A stretch of 64,000 bases of DNA from Elysia chlorotica (taxonomy: Eukaryota > Mollusca > Gastropoda > Plakobranchidae), in NCBI GenBank assembly GCA_003991915.1, contig RQTK01000181.1, forward strand, positions 494,895 to 558,894, given 5' to 3'. Positions 1-32,824 of the stretch are shown piece after piece. The translations under genes and the position numbers were made by a program. Numbering within the stretch: the stretch's first letter is position 1; every line of letters starts with the position of its first letter. The notes beneath the pieces were generated by a model that saw nothing but the letters and a program-made list of their open reading frames with translations, did not search any database and was not told the origin of the DNA.

Positions 1-281
1 AAATTAATGGCGCTGTTGGTTCGTAGTTTACAATGATATCAGGTCCATCGCAAAGTCCTGTTACAGTTCCACAAAGTAGAGGGAAAAAAGAAAGCAATTT
101 TTAAGTCCCCGAGATCTAACAAACTAAAAACTGAAGCCATGATTGTACGTATTGATAAATTTAACACCCCTCGAATTCGCCACCTTTTTGCTTTCATTTG
201 CAAAAAAGCATTATGTGACGATGGAATTAAACGTTCTTAGCATTGCAATAACAAGAACGCACATAACAGTAAAATACTTAC

Positions 282-19025
<18,744 letters not shown>

Positions 19026-19036
19026 TTTGGTATCTC

Positions 19037-19300
19037 ACTAAGATACAGAATAGAATCTAATTAATAATTAGTAGTTGCCAGTGAGCATCATCAGCACACC
19101 ATGATCATATGCATTGGCACTAGATTACTGCTACAAAATGCGATGAGGAAATGGACTTAGTAAATCCAGTGCTCAGTTCTTGCAGAAGTTTTGTGTTCAT
19201 GGGACAACAGAACTGATAATGTTGATAATCTTCTGCGCATGCGTGAAAGGAAGATGCTTGACTTGTGTAGCTCATCTTTGAATAAGTAAGAAAATGTATT
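19037..19300 (-). promoter_or_regulatory. Candidate promoter region of the GRAF-family gene with an NRF-1-like site
   Basis: The palindromic core TGCGCATGCG at 19234-19243 resembles the NRF-1 binding consensus seen in many metazoan housekeeping promoters. It lies about 210 bp upstream of the GRAF-type start codon. An AGGAAG (ETS-like) string follows it directly. No TATA box is evident. The call rests on motif and position only; the transcription start is unknown. Confidence 0.35.
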
Positions 19301-21909
19301 TATTCGCGTTAGGGTTTATGAACACTTTCATGTCAAAATAAAACTTTAAAATAATATAATTTTATTTTAAAAATTATTCGTTGAGGGTGACCATTGAAAA
19401 ATAAATGTAAAAAGTATTGACAAAATCAATATTAAAATGTTCGTCAATTAAATACTCATTGAGGTATGCACGATTGTACATAGGCTTTTGAACGGATTGG
19501 AGCGTCTTCAACTTGCGCCGATTTATTGACCGCACAGACACTGTCCTAGAGCTTGGATATGATCTGCTGATGGTTGAGGCGATTGTGCTCTCCTAGATCA
19601 CACCAGAGAAATCCTCCAGGCCATCGTCAACTATTATTTGCAAGCAGCCAAGTCCTTTGGATGCATAGTAGAAATTTATTAACACATTTAAGACTCGTGA
19701 AGACGGAAGCTTTGGATTGTACAGTCCACAAGCACTAAATATTAAATAAACATAGCGTAAACGCAGTTCAGCATTTCACATACCTCATAAATGTCATCCC
19801 AGGCTATGCCATTGCAGCTTAAGATATGGATAACTAGATAGCTAACGGGGCCTTCTTTTTTACCCCTACAGAGACGTGTTTGGGGGAGACGCTCAATGTG
19901 ACTCTACGGTTCAGGGACCAAGGTCTTGTACACAGAAAAAATAATCCTTTTTGAGCGATTTCGCCAGCGTGCTATGCCTTCGAAGTATTATCGACAGTGA
20001 CACAACTATATAACAAACAATTAGTCCTCCAAAGAGCCAAGCATCATCATGCCCGAGATCCCTTGTCCAGTCGGCTACTATGGTCTCGAAATTATTCCCC
20101 AAAGGCGTCTGACCAAGTTAACAAGTTAATACCAGTGAGCCTAGTTCGAGAACAGATGGACTAACCACAAGGCTGCCACTATTGTATGTCATAATGATGG
20201 CACGTTTCATTTTCTATTGTGCTGCACCGAGGTCCTCTAGAAATGTCTCACCAGAAACTTTGGCATCGTCACATTCGCTGATAAAACAGCATTGCTTCTA
20301 AACAATGAGAGCTTGAGTATGCGTTGGGAGGATTTTTATTTTTTGTTTGTCTGTTATATGCATTTACCGGTACCCAGATAACCGTAATATATTATACTAC
20401 GGCTTTAGATCATGATGGTCGGAACCCATGGTTTATGTTTTATGAAGGAGATGGGATCATGATATACAGCACAGTTTGTATGATAAATGATATTAAATAA
20501 AATATGGGAAATAAGACCATTGACTTCGGTTTTATATCTTCTGGAAGTGATTCACACTTGTTTTCACCAATGGCTGCTAGTGTCAGATCATGCTTGATAT
20601 GTATTTATCTGTGAGGTATGTGCATCCTATAGTTCGACTTACAGAGAGTCACCTTTGTACTACGGTGCTTTTTTTTTGTTCCACCGAAAAAAAGCCTCTA
20701 AAATTAAGGCACTGAAAAGTGCCACTTCCACCGTCGAGAATGTCCTGCGGCACTTGGTCGTCAAGGTGCACTCAGGCGACGCCACTAAAGATACACAGTC
20801 ATGTACTATGAATACTCGTAGATACAACCTTAGAACACTGTTGTTCTGTCCTGACTCGCGATGCCGAGAATTCGTTAAAGATTATGGCTGTGAAAGTCAT
20901 TTAATTATTGCACATGCATGGCATCTTTAATGCAGTTTTTTTTTTAATTATTATTATTGAATGAAGTTTTGATATAGGTTTTAAGAATAGTTGGAAATCA
21001 TTTCGAATAATCTGCTGAGTAGACTACGTTTAACTTCGGCGATTAATCTGTATTTTGCGAAGACAACAATAATTATAGTAGCCTATGTGCCACCGACTTA
21101 TTTTTATGTACCATTGGCCATTGAGACTGTCAGCTCTAAATTGCACACCCGTCTTTGGGTCTTTCTTGTAAGCCTAGGGCCGGTGACTAGACGAAAAAAA
21201 AAGTATAGTTAGTTTACATAATCGAAAAACAAACTGGGCTGACAATCATGCTGGCATCGAAGACAAACCATCTATTTGGTGCCTTAGATTGACGTGACTT
21301 ACGCCTTATTAAGCCTTCAGGTACATATTGAGCACAACTTAACAAAACTGTTTAATCAATTCAGGACAGCGTTTACCTCATACACCAGTAGGTCTGCCAT
21401 GAGAGCTAATTTCTTTTTATACCGAAGGTAGTAAACAACAACGTGGAGCCGACTACCAAAATACACTTGCACACAGCTCTTCAGATTAAATACCACCAAT
21501 TTAATATCGCTCCTCATTCTTTTCACACTTTACGTCGGCGGCTAGGGAAATAAACAATAAAGTAAAGCTGTAAATACCTATGCCCTAACAATTTGGGCTA
21601 ATACTATCAATGGCAATGCCCCAATTGGTCTATTCCTCTTAACGTGGGGATGCTATTAATTGGTAGTTCTCAGCAGAAGACCCATTGAAATAATTTTAAC
21701 TAAGGTAAAGTGGGAACTCACAACATGAAATTAAGCGTGGTTAAAACCTTTTTTTTTTGGTTGGGGGGGGGATTAATAAATTTCATTTGGACGATTAAGA
21801 AATTGTATCTTTCTCTGACTATTTAATACATAAACAGTAAGAGTAGAGCATCAGTAGAAGAGAACAGAGATGATGTGATAGACAGATAGATAGATAAATA
21901 GATATATAG

Positions 21910-21985
<76 letters not shown>

Positions 21986-24900
21986 TACATTATTTCCCTC
22001 ATTTTAATTGTGGACTTAGACAATTTGATTTCTCCTAAGTACATACATACATGCTATGAGTATGATTCACACAAATTTAAAAAAAAAATTCTTTGAATTT
22101 CATGCCATTATACTTACAATTTAAAAGCAAAGCAAGTCTTTTGAGAGCTTGGTGTATGTTTTATTTTTGTTTTCAACAAGATATCCTTCATTCAACAGTA
22201 AATCAACAATAAATTAGATATTTCAGCATGTTATATAATTATACAAGTTATTTATTTATCACACTACGAGTGACATGAGATGACTTAACTCCGTACGTAC
22301 TCATCCCTTAGTCTAGATGGCCGTCGCCACTGCTGGGGCATCACGGATGATCAGGCAACCATTGTTATGATGTCTACCATAGCAGTGATATTAATTTAAC
22401 TGACATAATGATAAATGCAACCCAATGTGGATAAGGGTACTGGCGCACATATAAATCAATGAACAATTATTAAATCCTTAGGGCTTTAGGGGCCTACACA
22501 GTGAGATGTTAGGCCTATAACCTTCAAAATGATTCTCCTACATGTTAAAGATTGGATTTGATTGCATGATACGATTGGTGAATTATAACAGCATAAAATA
22601 TGAGATCCTTATCTTATTCACCAAAACCAAGGAAACTAAATACCAAGTAAAAAACCATTGCAAATAATATTATCAAGCATGGTATTTTCACACCCAAACT
22701 ATCAATCACAAGACAATCAAACACCAACATGAAACAAAAATATGTATTCTGAAATCTGATTAACGAAAAGTAAAAACAAATCAAAACCTTTTCCCACAAT
22801 AAAAACAAAAAAGCCACAAGGGGGGCAGAGGTATGTTTTTCTAAATAATAATTATGTAGTCAGACACAAGTGACACTGTGTATTTGCAACAGTTTTACAC
22901 ATGTATGTAAAATGTTTATTTCATTGTTTCTCTCACTTATGTATTGAAGTTGTTGAATTAAATCAGATGTATATGTACGAACAAAGCGAGTTTCCCTATG
23001 GGATTTTAAAGGCTTATCGTATCTTATAAGATCTAAATTTCCACACAAAAAGGTGAAATATAAAATATCCATTTGAAAGATTATGAACATGGTTAGCATA
23101 CTTTAACTTTATAAAGAGAGGACAAATTTTGCAGCTTTTCAAAAATTAAGAATTGAGGTGAGTAGTAGAGAAATTTTCCTGTTTCATGTGCATGAAAGAC
23201 ACCCTACCCATAATATAGAAAGAATAAGATGCCCTTCAACAAAAAAAGCAACCAACAAGCAACTACAGTCTGGGAAGTTTGTTTCATTTTCTCATTTTTT
23301 TGCTTTACTAATTGCAAAATATATCCTTAAAAACTATAATAATAGATTTTATTATTCAAGTTCTCAACGAAACATGGATTAAAAAAAAGTGACAATGTCT
23401 TTAACATGACACTTGAAACTACAAACAACTCAAGTCAGATGGCACTTTTATCCATCTATATTTGGGACTAATAATACTAGCAAGATCTTCATTAAACCAA
23501 TGTGATGAAACTGACAAAATGACATTACTCAAGCAGCAAAACATAATGTAATACATTTTCACACAAACATAATTCCTATGAGACAATTGTCAGTTCACAA
23601 ACGCTCCATTTACATTCAAAAACATGATCTGAACATATTACTATGGAAATAAAAAAAGGAAATAGAAGAAAAAAAAATTCCCTAATTTTTGGCCCAATGT
23701 GCTCAGATTCTTTTTCAAAAGTGAACAAAATCTCTAGAATACCAAAAACATACAAAACGAAACCTAATTATTTTAATTTTCATAGATATAGTTAAAGCTA
23801 AAAAAGGTGAGTAAGTATTATTTTTTTAGCCATTCCTTTAATTAATATTAAAAAAAAAGTGTTTAAGTGGGGGCAAGAAAACTATGATTATACTCATTTT
23901 ATAATTCCAGATTAAACTAGCCCACCTTCCTTCCATCACACACACACACACACAGAGTTCTCCTGTGATTCATTTTTATCAATGTACATGTAACAAAAAC
24001 CAACCAAACAAAGAATCGGTGGCAGCCAAATCACTTTGGTTAATGCTGATTAAAAATGGAAACAAAAAAATGTCCAAACAAAATGTGACATGTGCCTTTA
24101 CACATACATTCAAACTAAAACAGGATCTAGTATATAATTTGATAATTTTTTGTACGATAATCACTTAAACAATATTTGAGACAAGGCAGTATTTTTTATT
24201 AATCTCTTCCGGTGAGATAAAAGATATTAACAAAGTTAAGAGGTGCGGGAGAATGGGAAGAACTGTAAAGTTCCAACTGAGATTTTTCATGGAATAAAAA
24301 TTGCCACACAACCATGTCTGGAGTGGAGATAATTTTACGAAAGAATTTTCGTTCTCAAAATTAGTAGAGATATTGTTAAAATGTCTAAAGAAACCCCAAC
24401 AAAAAGAAGAAAAAAAAACAACAGCCTGAAAAGATTCATCGTGAGATTATAATGAAATTAACAAACAGAGGAGAAAAGTTTATTGCACTCCAACTTCCTT
24501 TATATATATATATATGTAATCTCAAAAAATCTAAAAGTCATAGAAGAGCTTGTAAGACAAAGGATACGAAGGAAAATTCAAACATAGTATAGGCCACAAT
24601 ATCTTTCATAGTACAAATGAAAGTAATTATAACGTCGTAGAACATTCATTTCTAATGAAAAATATAAAGCTGTCCACCATGCAGTTTTTAAATAAATTCA
24701 CATAAAAAATACAATAATTCTTCTAGCAATATATTAAAAAACGAAGAAAAAACCCCCCACTGAAGTGAAAACACAATTTGGATGATTAAATGCCCAGACC
24801 AATATTGTGAAAAATATTTACTTCAGACCTTCATTGTGATTTTTTTTATAAACTAGAGGTAAAGAATGAATCTCACATGAAAAAAAAAAAAGACTTGTGT

Positions 24901-25889
24901 AAAAACTGCCTTTTAGTCTTATCATCAGTAGCATCAATACTATACCATAAAGATAACCATAACAGAAAATAAGTACAATAGCAACCACAATCTGTGCTTT
25001 TCAATAAAATCTCTTATTTAGTTATCACAAGGTTACACTAAATCAACTACATGAGTTAAAATGTTCAAATGTAATTCTGAGCTTCTCTCTCCAAGGTTCC
25101 AAAGGGAGATTCTGTACCCCAAAACAAAATGTAACATTCTTGCTTCGAACTTTTTTCAATGAAACATCATATAAGCTAGTTCCATATTTTACAATGAAAA
25201 AACAGTTCAGCCAAAAGTTAAACATCCTCTAAAATATTTCTCACTCATTGCTGTAAGTAAGAGAGAAAAAAAAAAACCCAAAGCAAATGAAGCCATCAAG
25301 GCAAGTTTAATGCATTTTGAATAGAAGTAGGACTAAAAAAACCCATTGTGTGTAAGCTATAGCTCAAAGTATTTAACACCACCTAATCATATCTCAGTGG
25401 AGACATAATTATATACAATTCAACATTTTTTATAGTTAAAAACAATACTGTTAAGATCAGGGGTGCTACCCAAACCGAAATTAAATGTTTTTCAATGACA
25501 CTGGAATCCGCTTAAAATAAAGTTTTCTAAGATAAAATATAAGTTTATTTCAAATATTTTGTTAAGATAAACTATGGTTTGACATAAAATATTCCAATAG
25601 ATTCCTCTTCATTCCCTTTACAGTCAATGTTGAAATGTGGTTGAAAAAAAAAGTATCTGTTCTCAACTTTGCTCCCAAGTTAACAAAATTACTTTGAGTA
25701 AAGAAAAATTTTAAGTACTTGTGCAAATAAACTTCCTGTCAATATATTTTTTTTGTACTGAAACAAGAGCACTTATGTTGTGAATAAAAAGGTGCAAATA
25801 ACAATTTTACGCAGATATCAGGAGTTTTGTAAAAAAACGAGATCCATTTCATCTAAAAATTAATTAATAGACCTATAATTCAGATCTTG
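19301..25889. other. Intergenic region between the GRAF-family gene and SLC25A15
   Basis: About 6.6 kb lies between the 5' side of the Rho-GAP gene and the stop codon of the ornithine carrier. I see no protein-coding similarity in any frame. Open frames here are short and low-complexity. The right part, roughly 22.6-25.9 kb, is very AT-rich and may include the minus-strand 3' UTR of SLC25A15, but no single polyadenylation signal can be chosen. A GA array sits at 21914-21975. Confidence 0.6.
21914..21975 (+). repeat. (GA)n microsatellite with GATA/GACA flanks
   Basis: A long perfect GA run is preceded by GATA units (21883-21905) and followed by GACA units. Confidence 0.95.
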
Positions 25890-26557
25890 TTAAGAAGCTC
25901 CTATGGCGTAATCATGCAATTGCCCCAGGTACTTTTTGGTGGTTTCATACGCCAGGAACAACGCTCCAGTAGCTGGAAAGGTCCTCACAACTGTGGGACC
26001 TAGACCTGTATACAATTTCTTCACACCTGAGAAAAGAATGTATCATGTAAGCCAGATAAGCTAATATTGGTGTGATTAAAAAAACATAACAATAAAATGT
26101 ATAAAATAAAAATCTCTTGAGTTAAAAATTAAATAGAGTTTTTGTCATGAATCTTGCACCTCCCCTAAATGGTTGAGGTAACAGAAATTAAGAAATTCTT
26201 TTATGGATATGATCATCATTAATGTAAAACACAGGTCTATAGAGAGCTGACTAAAGTGACAATTTGCTTTCAGTTAGTTTCTAAAGATGCCTGTGCCATT
26301 ATATTTATGGCAAAAAAAGTAATGTTAGTAAAAGTTTCTCACACACTCTTAGTTTGACATTGGCTCCCCAACAAGTAAGTTAATGTCAAACTGAGAGTGT
26401 GTGAGACTAACATTCTTTTTATGGTTTCCCTTTTTAATTAAAATCAATAAATATGTAAAAGCCAACAAAAGTAATAAAAACTAAGACCAAACTAAAATCC
26501 GATATTCAAAAAAAGTTTAAACACCAAGGAGCTCTAGACATTCTTCAAAGTTGTGCT

Positions 26558-26588
<31 letters not shown>

Positions 26589-29500
26589 CAACCAACAACA
26601 ATTAATTGTAACAATGCATTACCAAAAAAAAAAAAAAGCCAACAACAATTAATTGTAACAAAGAGAAATTGGCCTTGTTGAGAAAACAGATTTTAGTTAG
26701 GGAAACATACCCTCTTGTCTGAGAATTTTCATGAACATTTCTCGGAAAGTTGGAGGCTTCACTCCAAACACCGACTGCACCTGCACCCGGGACTTGACTA
26801 CGTCTGCCGGGAAAATAGACACCCATAGCGCAACGCCACCAACACCACCACATACAACGGTTCTCAAGGGACCTGTTTCAAAGAAGCACAAAATTAACAT
26901 TTATTTTCCCTCTACTTCACGCAATTGAATGATAACATCAAGCTTCTAGGCAGTTTTGTTTTAGTAGATATTTATACATATTAATGTTGAAACAAAATCT
27001 ATCCCATCACTCATGAACATATTTGTAACAATGTCTGATCTCTTCAAGCTAGTCTAAAAAACTTTTGAAAATTGTACATGTGTAAAGACAACTATTAATT
27101 TCATAAAAAAAAAAGTCAAACAGTTATAACATGATATCTGTCTTTTTAGAGCAGAGGATTTACACATTTCTTATGCATCAATGTGAGACCAAGCCCGTTA
27201 GCCAACAAAAACCGAAATTTTTTTCCAGATAAAATCCTTGGAAAAAACAAATTACTTTGGCTACAAAGGTGATATTTCATTAATCTTATAAAAAGGGAGA
27301 GAAATAAAATAGATTACCTATCTCATCTTTCTGCTTCCCCTCTGGTGTCAGTAGATGGCGACTAAGTTCATATCCACCAAAAAAAAAGAAATACCCCGGC
27401 ATTTCTCTCATGAAGGTAGCAGTTAGCCCTTTGAACAGACCTCTCACACCTTCTTGGTGTAGAATTTCCTTTGTTAAACCCCATGGGCCCCTGAAAGAGA
27501 TAGTTTTGTATCATAATAATATGATGTCTGCAAATACAAAGCATAATTGACTTACATTTAAAAAAAATCTTTGTTCACTTTAGCAGCAGCATACCAGTAA
27601 TCTATCAAATTTATATTTTACTCAAATTTGCTATAATTTTGAGCTTAATTTAATATGGTAATGAAAACAATATTTCTCCCATTTAAACACCATGGTTTAC
27701 ATTACAGTAGTCACTGCTAAGGAGACAAGAAAAAACGGGTTCTTAGACTTTTTAAGCTCTAAGGAAAATAGAAAAATATGGCTCAAGACAAAAAAAAAAG
27801 AAAAAAAAAAAAGTGACCTTTGGTGAATCGTTTGTGAAATTTATCTGGCTAAGAGTGGGATCTTAGAAAAGTAAAAAATAAAGGGAACAACTATCTTTCT
27901 CAGACAGAACAAGTTTTATTACACAGTGAGTTCTTAAGTGACACGTTCTTACTTATGGAAAACATCCTTTTCCTTTTATCAAAGAGACAAAATAAAATCC
28001 AATGACAGTTGCCTTCCACTAAGCACACAAAAACAGAAACTGACTCACATTTTAAGCCTTTCTAGACCTCCCTCTAATTGACCATTGGTGGCCATTTCTC
28101 TCATGGCCTGGAGGCGACATTTGATAAGCTCGGTTGGGCACAGTGTGAAAGAGGAAAAAAAGGCAGCCATCCCTCCAGACACAGCATTCTCAAAAGGATT
28201 CATCATTTGAACATCTTTTCCACCAAGAGCACCGGCCACCTTAAAAATTTTATCATTTTTTTTTTAAAAATAAACATCTGTAGCAATACTGCACCAGTTA
28301 TCAACTTCAGAATATAATAACAAAAACTGCTTTAGATAAAATCTTCAATATCAACTTTAATATGTAACATGTCGAGTATGCTCTATTGTAAATCCTTATT
28401 TTGGTGATATTTATATCAGGTTCATATAGGGATATTTTTGTCATGTCAATAAATGCAAAAAACACCAACATCTAAAATAGAAGTTTATCAAATTGGATTC
28501 AGGATCCATAAACATGATAAAGGCCTCTGTCACCTGTGTCTGTAGATATAAATATTGCAATCCATTTTCCTTTTTCAATCCTGCATTTTAAATGTATTTA
28601 AAAAACCATAATGTATTTTTAAGACATACAGCTTTAAAGGCAAGCCTGCTTCGTACAATGCATAATAGTTATTATAATATTGGTTATCATATAAATAAAC
28701 AAATTTAAGACTTACAATTTTTTGACACACTCCATAAAACAAAAACAGCACAGCATTTTCAGAAATATTAGCTGCCAGTGAAGGCACAGTTCCAGCATAA
28801 AGGCCTCTAGCAAGGCCATCTTTCTTGAAGGTTTCCATAAAGCAATGAAAGCCTCCTCTGTACATTGTTGGGAAAGTTTGCATTTTCACCTTTACTGTGT
28901 CCAACGGCTGGCCAACATACACTGTTGTAATACCACCTAGAGGAAACATTGAGGAGGATAAAAATAAAAGTAATAAGGATAAATAAAAAAAAAGAGGGGA
29001 TGATTAAAAAAACAACTACTTAGTTATGATATAAGTGCCTGAATAACTCAACCTGAACTGACCCCAGTGACTTATATTCCATTTTATAGTTAACAAAAAG
29101 TAGATTTTACCTCTAAAATTTAACAATGATAATAATAACCACAACAAAAAAGTGACTACATTTTTTAGTATTGAAGCTAAGGTATATACACACTTCAAGA
29201 GATCTCAAGTTAAATGGTTGTTTCCAACTTTTAATATACCAACAATAAGCTAATGATTTGCATGTCATTTTAATAATGAAGGAAAACAACAACAAACAAA
29301 CAAAAGCATGGCATGATCCTTGAGTAATCTATAACTTTCAGTGAATAAATTGCTCTCCCAGCTTTTCTGTGATAAATTTCAAGGCTACTAAAAAAAAACC
29401 AACAACACATGGCTGCTTCACATTTAACAAGAACTAAAGTAAGATTTAATAATTAAAAAAAAAAAAAAAAGAAAAAAGCCAGTATACTAAAAAAACAACA

Positions 29501-30110
29501 ACAACAACAAACAAACAAATGAAATTGATGCATTAAACAAAATATTTCAACAAACGTTTTAACAAAGCGCAAAGGATAAAGGATTAAGTTAATAAAGTAT
29601 ATATATATAATAACTGTCAATGTTTTTGAGACTGCTTGCAAAAATTACAAGAAAAGAAAGTGGATCTAGGTGTTATGAAAAGAAAATTATACATGTTCTA
29701 ATATTTTTCAGTTTTGTTAGGAATGCATGTTCTAATATTTTTCAGTTTTGTTAGGAATACATGTTCTAATATTTTTCAGTTTTGTTAGGAATGATTAGAT
29801 TTATAGCGTCAAGTACAAAACAGGTGTGTACATTTCTCATATAAATTTGCGAACAAATGTTTTTCCAGGCATTTTTATTAGCATTCAAACCAGGTAATAT
29901 TTTGATTGGTAATGCAGGGAAGTTGAAAACAAAACAAAACAGTATGTATTACATAATGAATTTTTAAATTCTTTTTACAACAATGACTCAATTCAGTGAA
30001 TACTTACCCATCGTTCCACCTGCAAAATCAATGATGGCATCTACAACATTTGATCTATTTTTCTGCAGAGTTCCTGTCTCTGCCTCAATCAGTGTAATGG
30101 GAGGTTCCAT
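25890..30110 (-). CDS. SLC25A15: Mitochondrial ornithine transporter, SLC25A15 type (six coding exons, complete)
   Basis: Coding exons on the minus strand: 30110-30008, 28936-28716, 28239-28049, 27490-27318, 26872-26711 and 26026-25890 (stop TAA). All phases agree and the product is 328 aa. The three mitochondrial-carrier signatures are present: QPLDTVKVKMQ (about residue 44), CPTELIKCRLQ (about 142) and FPADVVKSRVQ (about 250). The ornithine-carrier hallmark MREMPGYFFFFGGYELSR and the NISENAVLFLFYG stretch are also present. The family sits in the inner mitochondrial membrane with six transmembrane helices and exchanges cytosolic ornithine for citrulline or protons, linking the urea cycle and arginine metabolism. 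The length is slightly above the usual ~300 aa because of a longer N-terminus. Exon 30206-30008 stays open upstream of the chosen ATG to its splice acceptor, so an extra 32 residues or a different first exon cannot be excluded. It is divergent from TBCK. Confidence 0.93.
26313..26424. repeat. Long inverted repeat (hairpin) in an SLC25A15 intron
   Basis: The arms at 26338-26361 and 26382-26405 pair over 24 bases with one mismatch and a 20-base loop. The pairing resumes outward (AATGTTAGT with ACTAACATT) after an 8-base bulge. It lies in the intron between coding exons 5 and 6. Confidence 0.85.
26560..26665 (+). repeat. Poly-A tracts with a duplicated AACAACAATTAATTGTAACA unit
   Basis: A 27-base A run is followed by the unit, another A run of 14, and the unit again (about 26594 and 26642). 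It lies just downstream (minus strand) of SLC25A15 exon 5. Confidence 0.85.
29692..29793 (+). repeat. 34-bp unit repeated three times, nearly exact
   Basis: Copies at 29692-29725, 29726-29759 and 29760-29793, each CATGTTCTAATATTTTTCAG plus TTTTGTTAGGAAT and one variable base. It lies in the SLC25A15 intron between coding exons 1 and 2. Confidence 0.97.
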
Positions 30111-30206
30111 TCCTTTTTTTATATTGTTGAAGCGGTCTTGAATGTAAAGTGCAGAAATGAAGTTCAACAGTTTTTCATTGACAACAGGAAAAAGAAACTG
30201 GTGGCC
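30008..30206 (-). other. SLC25A15: First recognised SLC25A15 exon including probable 5' UTR
   Basis: The exon is bounded by an acceptor reading ttattattccag and a donor GTAAGTA. Since it begins at a splice acceptor, at least one further upstream exon must exist, probably non-coding, somewhere in 30.2-34.5 kb. I could not identify it. The start codon is at 30110-30108. The 96 bases before it are open in the same frame. Confidence 0.7.
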
Positions 30207-32824
30207 CTGGAATAATAAAAAGAAAGATCAACTTATTTTGGGCTATATATATGCGTTTCCAATATTAATTTTTAAAAAGTATCATTTCTTATTCGATTAA
30301 CAAAGTAAAAAAAAACAACTTTGGGTATCTAGGGCTGGGTATATTCAGCAATATCCATTTTCCCTAAGTAGTCCAAGAAATCCAAGCAACTAAAGAGTTT
30401 ACAACACCAAATAGCCCCCAAAGACAACTTATCATTCAAATAACAGTGTGGATGTTTCCATTGATACAGTTCACTCCATCATAAACCCATCACTCAACAT
30501 ACTTCAATATATGTTCTCAATTTGACGCTACATGATGGTTCGTTTATTGATTATTTTTGTTTGTTTGGCATGTACAGTACACCTTGGACTAAAGAAAAAT
30601 GCTTGTTTGTTTTCAAAAGTTTGTTTAGGATGCAAAGTTTGCTAAAGCCATGTGTAGCTCAGTGTTGCTAAGTCAGTAATGATCTAATTTTTTAACTAGA
30701 TGTATTGTCTGATATGCAACTTTATAAAAAGGTTGCTAAAACTTCTGCTTCCTTGGATCCGAGGGTGGGTATGATTATGAAATTAGTTTGTTGGATCAAA
30801 TATAGTTTTCTGAGGACAAAAATAAAAAGAAGATAAGTCAGGTTTTTTTTATGATCTGTTTGTTGAATGTACTTTCAGTCCATGTTTGTTGTATTGTACA
30901 TGTAATTATTATTCTGGTTCTATAAGGAAAAGAAACTTAAAAACTGTCCATATTTGTCGGAGTCTCACTTTTATAGTTTTAAGAATAAATAAAAATTTAA
31001 TTTCATTGTAAACAAGTCAACACTCATTCATTTCTAATAGTTGATTTTTTATGAACTATTTTCGGCTTGGAGTACAGCATCTACAATGTACTTTGCTTTA
31101 CAGTTTTGCCATTGTATTTTGGTGGATTTATATTCCAAATAATAATATTTATTTATTGAGCGCTTTCCGGGTCCCTTCACAAAGCTCAAATAATAACGTT
31201 TTAAAATGTATGAACTCTATATCACATTGTAAATGTAAGAATTATAGACTTTCATCTATTTGGCAACCAACCATATCACATTCAAGCCATGGAGCTATAA
31301 ATAGTTTCTTTCTACCACCATTATACGGGCTGCATGGGCCTGCTAGCACTGTACAGATTGCCTGCTAATAATATTAACCCACAAACCAGACGGAATAAGT
31401 AATGTGTATTATTAACTTGTAATACATTGGTCTCTGCCTATAGAACTTGCCCATCAGGAGACAAAGTGAAAAGCGTTTCTTAGATAGTTCAGCCTCTTAG
31501 AAAACGAGTTTGCGAATGGACAAACAAGTGATCAGCAGTCAAAAAATTTAATAGTAATCTTTGATGTCCACACAGCTCCTAACAGTCTTAGATGACTATA
31601 AAAACAGCCATCAATGCTATCACCAACTCTGTGCACTAGTAGACCTTTGTATGTAACAAACAGGTCACGTTAACAATTTTATTGGTACAGCACAAAAGTG
31701 AGATTAATTATGTAATGCAGTCTATTTTTGTGGTCTATTTTTATCCCACAAATCACATGGCTTGATGTAGAGGAACTGTGACAATGAAAACTTTCAGGAA
31801 ATAAGAACCGTTGAATCGACAATAATTATTGAAGAAAATTTGGCAAAGTGGCTTCAATGAAAAGTAATAAGTTTTGGTTTGAAATGAGGATAAAGCTGGT
31901 GGTGAGTGGGACCTATATGTGGGGCACTTACATTTATAATGAACAATGAAGACCTCTATTGGGTTCACGCGTGCAAGTCGTGTAGCTCATTGCACAGCAT
32001 CTAGACATATATCTTTAATCTTTGGTAGAACCAATAGTCTAATATTTTTATATATATGAGAGAGTCTATATGCACTACTTACAGTGTTTCTGCCTCTTTA
32101 ATCATACATGTTTCTGTCCAAAACACTCAAGTGTTTTTGTTCAAATAAAATTCTTTGGTCAGACTCAAATAAAGCTAAGCTTTCTCTTGGTTTAACCCCT
32201 GTGGCGCTTTGAAGGCCGCCCGGCGGTCAGATGGCCAGTCTGGGCCTGGCACGGGTGACTGGGTGTGAAAAAATGGGCCCTGGCATGACTGTTCACCTAA
32301 TTAGCTGACTTGAGTGTTGCGCTGTTATCGCCAATATTTTTTTTTCCATTATCTCTATTTATAAGTTTATAATACTATATATTTCTATTGCCCTGAGAAG
32401 TTGGTTGATTTCACTCTCTTGATTGTTTCTGCTTTTTATCAATCCCTTATTACTAATCGTGTGGGAGGAATAAAGGAGAAGACAGTACTTTCTTTTCTGC
32501 AGTTGAATCACAATGAAACTTAATTAATTTAAAAAAGCTGTGGGTGTGGTATGTTTCCGTTCGAATTCATTTTACATGGGACAACATTCATCCTGTGCGC
32601 CTCTTGACTGAAAGGGTTATATGCGTTTAGAGCCCTTGTAGCCCCAATTGAAAGTTCTACAATACAGAAATAGAAATATCAGCTGAGGATCGAAACGTTT
32701 TATGTTTCACTTGTCAATCCAGAGCCCTAATGGTAGAGCTATGTGACGCCATATATTGCTAAAAATGTCATCTTCAAATAAATGTTAAATAGGTTCCTAA
32801 AAGATATGGGTGGAAAAAAGCAGT

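Noticed and set aside
31051..31368. 105-aa open frame between SLC25A15 and TBCK
   Set aside because: No domain or homology that I recognise; it contains a repeat-like ATTTATTTATTGAGCGCTTT stretch and no splice structure supports it.
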